Below are positions 38,577-47,707 of a stretch of DNA of 64,000 bases, one piece after another. The DNA is taken from contig NZ_JAQRMY010000003.1 of the NCBI RefSeq assembly GCF_028613635.1, positions 508,787 through 572,786 on the forward strand. Direction: 5' to 3'. The position numbers were made by a program, and so were the translations under genes. Positions within the stretch are counted from its first letter, which is position 1; each line of letters begins with the position of its first letter. The notes beneath the pieces were generated by a model. It ran no database searches, was not told the origin of the DNA, and saw only the letters and a list, made by a program, of their open reading frames with translations. The DNA is from Devosia sp. ZB163. Lineage in GTDB: Bacteria > Pseudomonadota > Alphaproteobacteria > Rhizobiales > Devosiaceae.

Positions 38577-38729
38577 GGTTGCGCGCGGCGGAGCTAAGGG
38601 CTCAATTGCCTGCGACGGGGCGGTCGGCCTCGTCGTGGAACGGCCAGCTCTTCCCCCGCCCGGCGGTGGAGCCTGCCGCGGCTGTCGCCCTGAAGCACGC
38701 GGCCTGAGGCGCCGCTCTTCCGTTCGCGG

Positions 38730-39515
38730 TCAGGGCTCGCGGTGGGCGAGCCAGGGCATCTGGGTGGCGAACTTGCCGCCCGAGCAATCGATCATCGTGC
38801 CCGTGATGTAGGACGCGAGGTCGGACGCGAGGAAGCAGATGAGATTGGCGACGTCCCTCGGGCTGCCCCAGCGGCGCAGCGTGAGGGTATCGAGGAGCCG
38901 GCCCTTCTCCGCCTCCGTCCGATCGGCGAAGCGGTTCATGCCGGTCGGGATCATGCCCGGGGCGTAGCAGTTGACGGTGATCTCGTGGGCGCCCAGCTCG
39001 CCGGCCAGGACGCGCGTAAACGCCTCGACCCCGTACTTGGAAGCCGCATAGGCGGCCCCTCCGATCGAGGGAACGATGGCGGCGAACGATGCGGCATTGA
39101 GGATGCGTCCCGAGCGCTGGCGCTTCATCACCGGGATCACCGCCTGGCACATCAGGAACGTGCCCTTGAGGTTGACGTCCATGTTGAGGTCCCAGGTCTC
39201 CTCGGCCAGTTCCTCGACCCGTGCGCCGCTGGCCACGCCCGCATTGTTGATGAGGATATCGATGCGGCCGAAGGCCTTCTCCACCGCCTCGACGACCGCC
39301 TTGTTGTCGCTGGACTCGCGCACGTCGCAAAGGAGCTGCAGGCCATTCCAGCCGTTGCGCTTCCATTCGGCGCCGGCTTCGTCGAGCAGCTCCTGCCGGA
39401 TGTCGGTGATGACGACGATGGCGCCTTCGCCCGCGAGCGTCCTGGCGATTTCATTGCCGATGCCGCGGCCCGCGCCGGTGACGATGGCAACCTTGTTCCT
39501 GAGATCGATCTGCAT
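38730..39515 (-). CDS. SDR-family oxidoreductase
   Basis: This 261-residue classical short-chain dehydrogenase has TGAGRGIG (13-20), Asp38 after the second strand (NAD preference), the NAG motif in INNAGVASG, a serine in NAASFAA and the YAASK active-site tyrosine and lysine. It ends the LacI-controlled operon, 25 bp after the GH2 gene. It likely oxidises a sugar released by the GH2 enzyme or a derivative of it; the substrate is not evident. Confidence 0.85.
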   Translation of the reverse strand: MQIDLRNKVAIVTGAGRGIGNEIARTLAGEGAIVVITDIRQELLDEAGAEWKRNGWNGLQLLCDVRESSDNKAVVEAVEKAFGRIDILINNAGVASGARVEELAEETWDLNMDVNLKGTFLMCQAVIPVMKRQRSGRILNAASFAAIVPSIGGAAYAASKYGVEAFTRVLAGELGAHEITVNCYAPGMIPTGMNRFADRTEAEKGRLLDTLTLRRWGSPRDVANLICFLASDLASYITGTMIDCSGGKFATQMPWLAHREP

Positions 39516-39540
39516 TTCAGAGCACCTGGTGACTGGAAGA

Positions 39541-41949
39541 CTAGTTTGCTGGAATCAGGGAGGGCGCAGATTTCGAACCGCACTCGATCCTGACTTCCGT
39601 GAGGTCGGAGGCACGAAGCCGCACTGTCGCCGCTCCATCGGAACGGACGAAGACAACGAGGCGGCCGTCGTGCGTGCGGCGTTGTTGCGTCGCGTATGGC
39701 GTGTTGTCGCTGAGGTCGCCATTCTCGATGCCGAGCAGGTCGCCGCCTTCCACTTCGGCCGATATGTCTCGCTCGTCGCCCGCCACCCGGCCGAGCGCGT
39801 CGCGCAACCTGCACTCGATCTGGATGATGCCGTCGGCGGGGAGGCCGGCGTCGGTGCAGCGGCGCAGGGCGTCGGCGGGGGCTGCCCACGCGGTCGCCTC
39901 GAGGCGCACCGCTTCTCCTCGGGGCCCCAGTTCATCCCGCGCCACAACCTGGCCGCTGCGGCGAGCTTCGAGCACCAAAGGCGCCGACCGCGGCGCCGTC
40001 ACGGCAACCCAGTAGCCGTGCTGCTCGTCGCGCGTCAGCGGGATCTCCTCGCCGCCGCAGGTCAGCCGTGGATCGCCGCTGGCAAAGCAGAGGATTTCGA
40101 TCGCCTGCTCGCCGGTGCCGTCCCAGCGGCGTGCGATCGGGTGCGACCAGAAGTTCTTGTCGGCAGCTTCGACATGCGGGCGGGTGACAATGTAGGCGAC
40201 CGGCTCGTCGGTCCACCAGCTGCGGCGCAGGTGGAAGGTGTGCTTCTCGAAGCCGGCGATATCAAGCAGACCTGCGCCCGAGCCGTGGATCGGCCAGCCA
40301 TAGGCCTCGCCGAGATAGTCGATGCCGGTCCACAGGAACTGGCCGGCGATGTAGGGCTTCTGCTCGACATGAAGCCAGTCGGTGTAGCGGTGGCCATTCT
40401 CGCTGCCGAGCAGTGGCTTGTCGGGCAGGTGGCGATGGTCCGCCTCGTACAGGTACTCCTTGTAGTTGTAGCCAACCACGTCGACGCGGTCGAAGAAGCC
40501 GGTGTGGCGGGACAGCTCCGGGAACGCGACCCCGAGCGTCACGGGGCGCGTTGCGTCCGCCTGCCTGACGATGTCCACAAGCCGGCTCGCGATGGTTGGT
40601 AGCCGCCGCGCATCGGGTCGGTTGGGGTCGTAGGCGCGCTGCTTGGCCGACTTGTTGGCGTCGTTGTTGCCGGTCATCGCCTCGAACCGGGCGCTGGCAT
40701 AGGGGTCGTTCGGGTAGTCGATCTCGTTGCCGATGCTCCAGGCGATGATCGAGGGGTGGTTGCGGTGGGCGTCGACCATGGCGACGAGGTCGCGCTCGTG
40801 CCAGGCGTGGAAGTCCCTGGCGTAACCCTGGTGCCGCGGCGGGTAGACGTTGTGGCCCTGCCACCACTTGTTCTTGGCGTTCTCCCACTCGTCGAACGCC
40901 TCGTCGATGACGAAGAAGCCGAGCGCGTCGCAGAGCCGGTAGAGTTCGGGCGCGTGCGGGTTGTGCGCCATGCGCACCCCGTTGCAGCCCATGTCCTTGA
41001 GCTTGAGCAGCCGGCGCAGCCAGACTTCGGTCGGCACGGCGGTGCCGAGGGGGCCGGCATCCTCGTGCAGGCACACGCCCTTGAGGGTGCGGGGCTCGCC
41101 GTTGATGAAGAAGCCGTGGTCGGCGTCGAAGCGGAAGGTGCGGATGCCGACCGTCTCCTCGTAGCGGGCGTGCTGATCTCCGCCCCAGCTCAGCGTCGTC
41201 GTGAGGCGGTAGAGGTGCGGCGTGGTGTCCGACCACAGCTCCGGCTGCGGCACCTGTCCCACGATCTCGGCGCTGGCGGACGCACCCGCGGGCATGTCGA
41301 CGTCGATGGCGAAGGTGTGGACGCGGCCAGAAGACAGTGAACGCAGTTCATGCCGCGCGCGGACGGTAACCGCCTCGGTCGTATCGTTGACGAGCACCTG
41401 GGCGATCCGGATCGTCGCTTCCGTTGCATCGGCCGTCAGCGTCGTGAACGTGGTCCCGTGCTCGGCGACGCGCACCGGCTCGTGCACCTCGAGCTCGACG
41501 CGGCGGGTGATGCCCGAGCCGTTGTACCAGCGGCTGTCGGAGATGTCGGTGTGCTCGACGCGCACGGTGACGACGAGGTCGTCGCTGTTGGCGTAGGAGA
41601 GGATTTCGGTGAGGTCGTGGGAGAACTCGGCATAGCCCGAAGGCCGGACGCCGAAATGGTAGCCGTTCACCCAGACCTGGGCGTTCTTGTAGACGCCGTG
41701 GAAGACCAGCCGCACGTGCTTGCCGGCGATCTCGCCGACCTCGCGCAGCGAGACGTGCGCCCTGTACCAGCCGATACCGCCCGGCAGATAGCCGGTGCCG
41801 CTCGAATGGCTCTGCGAGAAGGGCTGCTCGACGCTCCAGTCGTGCGGCACGGTGACCATGCGCCATGACGAGTCATCGAAGCCCTTCGCCCAGGCGTCGG
41901 GTTCGTCCCCGAGCGTGAAGGCCCAGCGGCGGATATCGAAAGTATGCAT
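39541..41949 (-). CDS. Glycoside hydrolase family 2 (beta-galactosidase-like)
   Basis: This 802-residue protein has the GH2 order: sugar-binding jelly roll (about 1-165, with VPHDWSVEQPF and GVYKNAQVWVNG), immunoglobulin-like domain (170-270), TIM barrel (275-590) and C-terminal beta domains. The acid/base is Glu409 in WSIGNEI and the nucleophile is Glu517 in LLGSENG. It lacks a signal peptide and therefore acts on imported oligosaccharides. Beta-galactosidase is the commonest activity, but beta-glucuronidase or beta-galacturonidase relatives exist. It lies 12 bp after the YesL-like gene. Confidence 0.9.
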   Translation of the reverse strand: MHTFDIRRWAFTLGDEPDAWAKGFDDSSWRMVTVPHDWSVEQPFSQSHSSGTGYLPGGIGWYRAHVSLREVGEIAGKHVRLVFHGVYKNAQVWVNGYHFGVRPSGYAEFSHDLTEILSYANSDDLVVTVRVEHTDISDSRWYNGSGITRRVELEVHEPVRVAEHGTTFTTLTADATEATIRIAQVLVNDTTEAVTVRARHELRSLSSGRVHTFAIDVDMPAGASASAEIVGQVPQPELWSDTTPHLYRLTTTLSWGGDQHARYEETVGIRTFRFDADHGFFINGEPRTLKGVCLHEDAGPLGTAVPTEVWLRRLLKLKDMGCNGVRMAHNPHAPELYRLCDALGFFVIDEAFDEWENAKNKWWQGHNVYPPRHQGYARDFHAWHERDLVAMVDAHRNHPSIIAWSIGNEIDYPNDPYASARFEAMTGNNDANKSAKQRAYDPNRPDARRLPTIASRLVDIVRQADATRPVTLGVAFPELSRHTGFFDRVDVVGYNYKEYLYEADHRHLPDKPLLGSENGHRYTDWLHVEQKPYIAGQFLWTGIDYLGEAYGWPIHGSGAGLLDIAGFEKHTFHLRRSWWTDEPVAYIVTRPHVEAADKNFWSHPIARRWDGTGEQAIEILCFASGDPRLTCGGEEIPLTRDEQHGYWVAVTAPRSAPLVLEARRSGQVVARDELGPRGEAVRLEATAWAAPADALRRCTDAGLPADGIIQIECRLRDALGRVAGDERDISAEVEGGDLLGIENGDLSDNTPYATQQRRTHDGRLVVFVRSDGAATVRLRASDLTEVRIECGSKSAPSLIPAN

Positions 41950-41961
41950 GAAGCCCGAGCC

Positions 41962-42606
41962 CTATCTCTCGCCGGATGCTGCGGCGATGTATTTTTGGAA
42001 GACGCCTGCGAACAGGCGGCCGTTGATGGTGGCGATGCCGGCGAAGCCGACGAGGAACCAGAAGAGGCCGAAGCCGGTCACATGCGGATAGAAGACGGTA
42101 GCGGCAGCGCAGAGCCCGATGACGGCCAGCGCGGCGATCGCCGTGACCGGATGCTTCCACGACAGCAGCCGTGCATTGCGCAGCACGTCGCGCGTCCTGC
42201 CTTCGAAGCTGGCGAGATACGGGAAGGCGAACAGCGCGGTCGTGACGAGCGTGAACGCCAACACGTACCAGACCGCCAGCAACAGCAGCTCGGCGAGAGT
42301 GCCGAACGCGAGGTTGGTGACGACGACGAACCACGCCGCGAGCACACCGGCCATTAGCGCGAGCACCAGCCCGATGATCGTCGCCTGGCGGAAGTTCCGG
42401 CGGAACGAGCGCAGGTAGTCGCCGGTGACGGAGTTGCACTCACCGGTCGCGATCCGCATGGCGGTGAAGTTGAGCGCGGTAAGGGATGCGCCCAGCGTTA
42501 CGACCGGGAGCGATGTCGCGATGAATATCAGGTTCAGCAGCATCAGGTCGGCGACCGTGCTCAGGCCGCGCATCAGCGTGGAATCGGGCGAGAACAGGGT
42601 GTTCAT
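41962..42606 (-). CDS. YesL-like DUF624 membrane protein
   Basis: The 214-residue protein has about five hydrophobic segments (starting LMLLNLIFIATSLPVVTLGASLT) and the pattern of the DUF624/YesL family. These proteins usually accompany LplABC-type transporters for plant or complex oligosaccharides, and their function is unknown. It lies between the binding-protein gene and the GH2 gene here, which supports a role with this transporter. It may be a membrane accessory or sensor. Confidence 0.82.
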   Translation of the reverse strand: MNTLFSPDSTLMRGLSTVADLMLLNLIFIATSLPVVTLGASLTALNFTAMRIATGECNSVTGDYLRSFRRNFRQATIIGLVLALMAGVLAAWFVVVTNLAFGTLAELLLLAVWYVLAFTLVTTALFAFPYLASFEGRTRDVLRNARLLSWKHPVTAIAALAVIGLCAAATVFYPHVTGFGLFWFLVGFAGIATINGRLFAGVFQKYIAAASGER

Positions 42607-42626
42607 CGGCAGCTCCTCGGGGAAAG

Positions 42627-42652
42627 CCGGGCGGAGTGCGCGCTCCGCCCGG
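42627..42652 (-). other. Intercistronic GC-rich stem-loop after the binding-protein gene
   Basis: A perfect 10-bp stem, CCGGGCGGAG (42627-42636) and CTCCGCCCGG (42643-42652), lies between the binding-protein stop and the YesL-like gene. No T-run follows. Confidence 0.75.
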
Positions 42653-42666
42653 TCATGGTCCGGGGC

Positions 42667-44214
42667 CTAGAGGCCGCGGGCTGCCTTCCAGGCGTCCATG
42701 TCCGCCTGGATGGAGGCGCGGGCGTCCTCGTAGCCGACGTCCTTGAGCTTCTGGCGCATTTCGGCGACGGCTGCGGCCGGGTCGTCGAACTTGCCGTACT
42801 GCAGTTGCGGGATGTACTCGGAGAGCACGCCGCTCATGGCCGCCAGCGTCGGATCGATCGCCTGCTTGTTGATGAGCAGCGTCGAGTAGGGGTACTCCTT
42901 CGCCGTCGCATCGAGTTCGGCGATGATCTCGGCCCGGTTCGGTGCCTGTGTGGTCCGCGGCAGTTCGAACTCGTCCGTACGGCCCCACCAGTAGTCGGTG
43001 CCGAGGTCCATGGTCGACTGGTCCCAGCCCTCAGGACGGCCCAGCTTGCCGTCGGCGGTGATGACGTAGTCGGTGCCCTCGATGCCGAAGTTGAAGAGCA
43101 TGTAGATTTCTTTGTCGTTGCGGATCAGGTCGTAGACCTGAAGCGCCTTCTCGGGGTTCTTCGAATAGGCGCTCACGGCCATGGCGCCGTGCGTGAAGAT
43201 GTCCTTGAAGAAATTGCCGTTCTCCTTGCCCCAGTAGAAGAACTTGGGGTCGGATCCCGGCTGCTTGGTGTTCATGTTGTTGACGATATCGTTGATGAAC
43301 GTCTGCGTATGGTGCTGGTCCGTCCCCGACAGGGCGGCGTAGAGCTCCTCGCGGGTTTCGCCGTCGAAGTTGAGCGCGTCTTCGCGCCACACGCCGATCT
43401 CGTTCCACTGCTTGGCCAGCTTGGCAGCTTCCACCAGAGCGTCGCCTTCCATGTACCAGGAGGTGACGGTGTAGGGAGCGGCCGCGGAGGTGTGGAACGG
43501 GAAGTAGTTGCCAGCACTGAGGCCCCAGATCGGGTGCATGTCCGTGTGACCCTGGATGTAGCCGGTCAGCGCCGCCTCGTTGGCACCGGCGACGTCCCAC
43601 GGATAGGCGTCGGGCTTGTTGGCCTTCACCCACTCGAAGTACTTGGTGAAGTCCTCGAACCTGGTGATCTCGCCGTTCTCGAAGCCGGCTTCCCTGGCCC
43701 AGTCGCCGCGGTAGAAGAAGCCGTGGTTGGTGTACTGGGTGTAGTTGTCCTCGGGCATGAAGTAGATCTTGCCGTCGGCGAGCTTGGTGAGGTCCCAGTG
43801 GCCGTCGGCTTCGACCTGTGCCCAGGTCTTGGGGGCGTTGGCCTGCAGCATTTCGGGGGGCAGCGGCAGGAACGCACCCTTCTCGGCGTTCTCCCACGCG
43901 TAGAGCCAGTCCGTGGCGGTACCGATCAGGTCGACATTGTCGTCGCCCGAGAGCAGCTGGACGTTGTACTGGGTCTGCCAGTCGGCCCACTCGATGTAGA
44001 ACAGGTCGAGCTTGGCGTTCGCCTTCGCCACCAGCAGCTCGTTGAGTTTCTCGAGCATCGCCTCGAGGCGGCCGTTGGTGGGCTTGTTGCCCATCGTCAG
44101 CATGGTGATCTCGACGGGCGCATCCTGGGCGAGCGCACCCGCGGTCAGCGCGGGCATGCTCATGCCGAGCGCGAGCAGCGCCGCACCGGCCCGTACGATG
44201 TTCCTTCTATGCAT
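42667..44214 (-). CDS. LplA/YtcQ-like ABC transporter substrate-binding protein
   Basis: This 515-residue binding protein starts at ATG 44214 behind a perfect AGGAGG. The signal peptide (about residues 1-30, ending ALA-QD) is of Sec type without a lipobox. It is longer than common sugar binders, as is usual for the LplA family of oligosaccharide and polysaccharide uptake. Segments include YNVQLLSGDDNVDLIGTATD and many tryptophans. It follows the two permease genes, the reverse of the other operons in this window, and is bracketed by two stem-loops. Confidence 0.88.
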   Translation of the reverse strand: MHRRNIVRAGAALLALGMSMPALTAGALAQDAPVEITMLTMGNKPTNGRLEAMLEKLNELLVAKANAKLDLFYIEWADWQTQYNVQLLSGDDNVDLIGTATDWLYAWENAEKGAFLPLPPEMLQANAPKTWAQVEADGHWDLTKLADGKIYFMPEDNYTQYTNHGFFYRGDWAREAGFENGEITRFEDFTKYFEWVKANKPDAYPWDVAGANEAALTGYIQGHTDMHPIWGLSAGNYFPFHTSAAAPYTVTSWYMEGDALVEAAKLAKQWNEIGVWREDALNFDGETREELYAALSGTDQHHTQTFINDIVNNMNTKQPGSDPKFFYWGKENGNFFKDIFTHGAMAVSAYSKNPEKALQVYDLIRNDKEIYMLFNFGIEGTDYVITADGKLGRPEGWDQSTMDLGTDYWWGRTDEFELPRTTQAPNRAEIIAELDATAKEYPYSTLLINKQAIDPTLAAMSGVLSEYIPQLQYGKFDDPAAAVAEMRQKLKDVGYEDARASIQADMDAWKAARGL

Positions 44215-44252
44215 GTCATACTCCTCCTCTGAGTATTGTTGCTTTCGTTCTC

Positions 44253-44276
44253 GCGGCCGGTCCCTCAACCGGCCGC
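44253..44276 (-). other. Stem-loop between permease and binding-protein genes
   Basis: GCGGCCGGT (44253-44261) and ACCGGCCGC (44268-44276) form a perfect 9-bp stem with a 6-base loop, upstream of the binding-protein ribosome site. It could protect the downstream message 5' end or mark a processing site. Confidence 0.65.
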
Positions 44277-44292
44277 CTACCTGGTCAGGCGA

Positions 44293-45258
44293 TCATCCTT
44301 TCACCGCGCCGATGGTGATGCCGCTGACGAAGTATTTCTGGATGAAGGGGTAGAGCAGCAGGATCGGGCCGATGGCCACGATGGCGCTCGCCATCTTCAA
44401 CGTGTTGCTGGGCAGGTTGGTGATGCTGACATTGGACCCGGCGACCGAGTTCCTGAGCGCATTGGCCGTGTTGATGATGTTGTAGAGGTGGTACTGGAGC
44501 GGTTTGAACTCGACCGTGCTGCCGAGGTACAGCGAGCTCAGATACCACTCGTTCCAGTAGCTCAGCGCGAGGAACAGCCCGATCGTCGCCAGCGCCGGCT
44601 TCATCATCGGCAGGCACAGCTGGGCGAAGATGCGGAAGTCGCCGGCGCCGTCGACCTTGCCGGACTCGATGATCTCGTAGGGCACGGTGCGCATAAAGTT
44701 CTTCATCAGGATGATCAGCCACGGCGTCATCAGCAGCTGCAGGAACACCGCGAAGTAGCTGCCGCGCAGGCCGAGGTCGCGCGCAATCCAGAGGAAGGTC
44801 GGCGCGAGGCCGGCCGAGAACAGCGTGGTGAAGTAGATGAAGAACGACACGTGGTTGCGGAAGGGGAAGTCCTTCCGGTTGAGCGCGTAGCCCGTCATCG
44901 CGATGATGAAGAGGCCGATCGCGGTGCCGAACACGGTCATCGTGATGGTGACGATGTACGAACCGATGATCTGCCGCGGCGCCTTGAAGATCCACTCGTA
45001 GGCCGCGAGCGAGAAGTCCTTGGGCAGGAGGCCGAAGCCGGTCTTCATGATCGTCGCCTCGCTCGAGAACGAGGCCGAGAGGATGAGGACGAACGGCAGC
45101 AGGCAGAACAGCGCGAACAGGGTGATCGTGACGTAGGAGATCGCCTGGACCACCACGTCGCTGCGGTCGAGCCTGATCGCGCGCGGCTTGGCCGGACCCA
45201 TGCCGACGCCCTCGACCTCGACGATGATGTTGCTCTCGGAGGCGGTGCGATCGGTCAT
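44293..45258 (-). CDS. LplC/YtcP-like ABC transporter permease
   Basis: The 321-residue protein has a longer N-terminal cytoplasmic arm, six membrane spans and an EAA-like loop (ESGKVDGAGDFRIFAQLCLP). The C-terminal QKYFVSGITIGAVKG is typical of the LplC branch. Its ATG shares one base with the stop of the upstream permease (TGATG), so the two are translationally coupled. Confidence 0.9.
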   Translation of the reverse strand: MTDRTASESNIIVEVEGVGMGPAKPRAIRLDRSDVVVQAISYVTITLFALFCLLPFVLILSASFSSEATIMKTGFGLLPKDFSLAAYEWIFKAPRQIIGSYIVTITMTVFGTAIGLFIIAMTGYALNRKDFPFRNHVSFFIYFTTLFSAGLAPTFLWIARDLGLRGSYFAVFLQLLMTPWLIILMKNFMRTVPYEIIESGKVDGAGDFRIFAQLCLPMMKPALATIGLFLALSYWNEWYLSSLYLGSTVEFKPLQYHLYNIINTANALRNSVAGSNVSITNLPSNTLKMASAIVAIGPILLLYPFIQKYFVSGITIGAVKG

Positions 45259-46199
45259 CAGAACAGCGCGTAGTCCTTGTTGATCCTGCGGACGATCCAG
45301 TTCGCCGTCATGACGAGGGCGAAGCCGAACAGCGACTGGTAGAGGCCCACGGCCGTCGAGGTGGTGAAGTTGTTCTGCGAGAGCACCATCCGGTAGACCG
45401 AGGTCTCGATGATGTCGGTGGTCTGGAACAGCGAGGCATTGTTGCCCACGAGGTTCCAGAACAGGCCGAAATTGCCGTGCATGATGCCGCCCAGCGAGAA
45501 CAGCACCAGGATGATGAAGGTCGGCTTGAGGCTGGGCAGCGTCACGTAGCGGATGCGCTGCCAGGCGGAGGCGCCATCGACGGTTGCCGCCTCATAGAGG
45601 CTCCGGTCGATGCCCATGATCGCCGCGAAGTAGACGATCGAGCCGTAGCCGGTCGACTGCCACAGGTGCACCATGATGATGATGAGCGGCCAGGCTCCGG
45701 CGGTCGAATAGATCTTTATCGGGTCGCCGCCGGTCTGCCGGATCAGCGCGTTGATGGCGCCGGTGTCGTAGTTCAGCAGGTTAAAGGCGATGACGCCGAC
45801 GAGCACCGCCGAGATGAAGAACGGCAGGAACATCGCGGCCTGGCTGATCTTCTTGAAGAAGGTCGAGCGGATCTCGTTGAGCATGATCGCGATGGCGATC
45901 TGCAGGATGTTGCCCAGGATGATGAAGGCGAGGTTGTAGAGGATGGTGTTCCGCGTCAGCAGCCAGAGCTGGCCGGACTTGATGAGGAACTCGAAGTTCC
46001 GCAACCCGACGAACGGGCTGCCGAAGATCCCGTCGCGGTAGTTGAAGTTGGTGAAGGCGATCCACGCTCCGGGGAGCGGGGCGTAGTTGAAGATGACGAA
46101 GAAGACGATCGCCGGGACGCACATGAGCAAGAGAACCTTGCTGTCCGCCAACTGCCTGAGCAGGGACTTGCGTGCCTGTGACGTACCGTTCCGTGACAT
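45258..46199 (-). CDS. LplB/YteP-like ABC transporter permease
   Basis: This 313-residue permease has VLLLMCVPAIVFFVIFNYAPL as first span and EAATVDGASAWQRIRYVTLPSL as EAA loop, both typical of LplB. It is the first gene of the LacI-controlled operon. No ATPase gene accompanies this transporter; the MalK-type proteins at 9581 or 26808, or one elsewhere, may serve it, as happens with shared ATPases in this family. Confidence 0.9.
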   Translation of the reverse strand: MSRNGTSQARKSLLRQLADSKVLLLMCVPAIVFFVIFNYAPLPGAWIAFTNFNYRDGIFGSPFVGLRNFEFLIKSGQLWLLTRNTILYNLAFIILGNILQIAIAIMLNEIRSTFFKKISQAAMFLPFFISAVLVGVIAFNLLNYDTGAINALIRQTGGDPIKIYSTAGAWPLIIIMVHLWQSTGYGSIVYFAAIMGIDRSLYEAATVDGASAWQRIRYVTLPSLKPTFIILVLFSLGGIMHGNFGLFWNLVGNNASLFQTTDIIETSVYRMVLSQNNFTTSTAVGLYQSLFGFALVMTANWIVRRINKDYALF

Positions 46200-46519
46200 C
46201 TTCCCCCTCTCTGCGGCCGGCGCGGCGTCCCTCCAGACGCTGCCACCAGAGCGAGGCTGACCGTCGATACGCGGCAGCTCCCCGGGCGGCTCGCAACCAA
46301 CCGCGCCCGAGCTATGGCCCCGGGTCGGTCTAAGCGAAGTCGGCGACGTTCAGCGAACGTCGGGATAGTCTTGGCGTCGTTCGGCTATGCGGGACGTCCC
46401 GGCGGACGCCGGGTCACGTGATGAGCCATTGATTCCCCTCCCGGATCGGCGCGGGTCTCCCGTCCCGCGCCATCATTGTTAGCGAGGGTAATGTCGGTGC
46501 GCAAGTTTTCAGTAAATAT
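46200..46519. promoter_or_regulatory. 320-bp control region between lacI-type gene and transport operon
   Basis: No gene is seen. Near its distal end an imperfect dyad, TTAGC-GAG-GGTAA (46479-46491), resembles a LacI-family operator with a poor centre. An AT-rich palindrome TAAATATTTA (46513-46522) overlaps the regulator's stop codon. The rest is GC-rich leader sequence of the permease gene. A promoter for the operon should lie here but no clear -35/-10 pair stands out. Confidence 0.4.
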
Positions 46520-47545
46520 TTAGCTGGCGGGTCCCGGAGGGAGGGGACGCGTGCTTCCGCGCCAGCGGATGCTGGTGGCGAGGGTGACCCGCTTGGGCAG
46601 TTCGCGCCCGCCCATCCGCTCGAGCAGGAGCTCGACGGCGCTCTCGCCGATCTCCTCGGTGGCAAGGTGCACCGTGGTCAGCGGCGGGCTCATGAACTGC
46701 GCCACGGAGATGTCGTTGAAGCTGGCGACGGCAATGTCGTCGGGGATGCTGAGGCCCATCTCGTGGATGGCGCGATAGGCGCCGACGGCCATGTTGTCAT
46801 TGGCGGTGATGAGCGCGTCCGGCCGGTTTGGCTCCGACAGGATCTGGCGCGTCAGCTTGTAGCCGCTCTCTTCGGTCTTGTTGCCGGTGAGGCAGATGCG
46901 CTCGTCGAAGACGCCGGCCTCGCGCGCCCACTCGATGTAGGCACGGCAGCGCTTCTCCGGCTGCGTGCGGGCAACGCCGTCGTAGATGTCGACCCATCCG
47001 GCAAAGGCGATCCGCCGATAGCCGGCCTGCGTCAGGGACTGCAGGAGTTTCCTCGTCGCAAGCATCAGGTCCGACTCCACGGAGTCGAGCTCATCGGTCG
47101 GCGGCGAGAAATCGGCGAAGACGAGGTTGCGGTTGTGTCGCCTGAGCCAGGCAATCTCGTTGTCGTCATGCCGGCCGATGGCGATGATCCCCGAGGCGCT
47201 ACGCAGCAGCGAGGCCTCCGGCAGGCTGTCGGTGTGGTAGACCTTGACCGTCTCGATCTTCAGCGCCTGGCAGCGGCTCTCGATCCCCAGGCGCAGCCCG
47301 ACATAGTAGGGATCGACCAGTTCCTGCTCGGGCCTCAGGTAGTGAACAAGCGCGACCTTGCTGAGCCCCTGCTGATAGGCGCGATTGCGCGCGCGGGGCG
47401 TCTCGTACTTCATCACCTCGGCGGTTTCGATGATGGCCTGCCGCGTCTTGGCAGTGACGGAGAGCGTCTGGTCGAAATTGAGCACACGCGACACCGTCGC
47501 GGGTGACACACCTACCGCGTTGGCGATTTCCTTGAGCGTAGCCAC
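46520..47545 (-). CDS. LacI-family transcriptional regulator
   Basis: The 341-residue protein starts at GTG 47545, where the LacI helix-turn-helix begins (ATLKEIANAVGVSPATVSRVL). A periplasmic-binding-like sensor domain follows (about 60-335), with ALITANDNMAVGAYRAI and the VASFNDISVAQFMSPPLTTV segment. It lies just upstream of, and in line with, the LplBC-binding protein-YesL-GH2-SDR operon and most likely represses it until an oligosaccharide or its product binds. Confidence 0.9.
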   Translation of the reverse strand: MATLKEIANAVGVSPATVSRVLNFDQTLSVTAKTRQAIIETAEVMKYETPRARNRAYQQGLSKVALVHYLRPEQELVDPYYVGLRLGIESRCQALKIETVKVYHTDSLPEASLLRSASGIIAIGRHDDNEIAWLRRHNRNLVFADFSPPTDELDSVESDLMLATRKLLQSLTQAGYRRIAFAGWVDIYDGVARTQPEKRCRAYIEWAREAGVFDERICLTGNKTEESGYKLTRQILSEPNRPDALITANDNMAVGAYRAIHEMGLSIPDDIAVASFNDISVAQFMSPPLTTVHLATEEIGESAVELLLERMGGRELPKRVTLATSIRWRGSTRPLPPGPAS

Positions 47546-47662
47546 AAGAGTTCCCCAGCAACTGGAGCCTTGCTTAGGCAAAAAAACCGGCCCTGCGCAA
47601 GCGGCAAGGACAGATGGCGCAGTCGACACGGACCGGGGTGGCTCGAAAGCACCAACAAACAG

Positions 47663-47695
47663 CAGGTCCCGGCCGCCACTCGCTGCCGGGACCTG
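47663..47695 (-). terminator. Probable terminator of the alpha/beta hydrolase gene
   Basis: CAGGTCCCGGC and GCCGGGACCTG form an 11-bp stem with an 11-base loop directly after the hydrolase stop. On the minus strand the stem is followed by a T-rich stretch (GCTGTTTGTT). A run of seven T residues lies further on at 47580-47586. Confidence 0.7.
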
Positions 47696-47707
47696 GAGGT
47701 CGGTCAT

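Noticed and set aside
47580-47586. Run of seven T on the minus strand considered as a Rho-independent terminator
   Set aside because: No convincing stem directly precedes it; the better hairpin is at 47663-47695.
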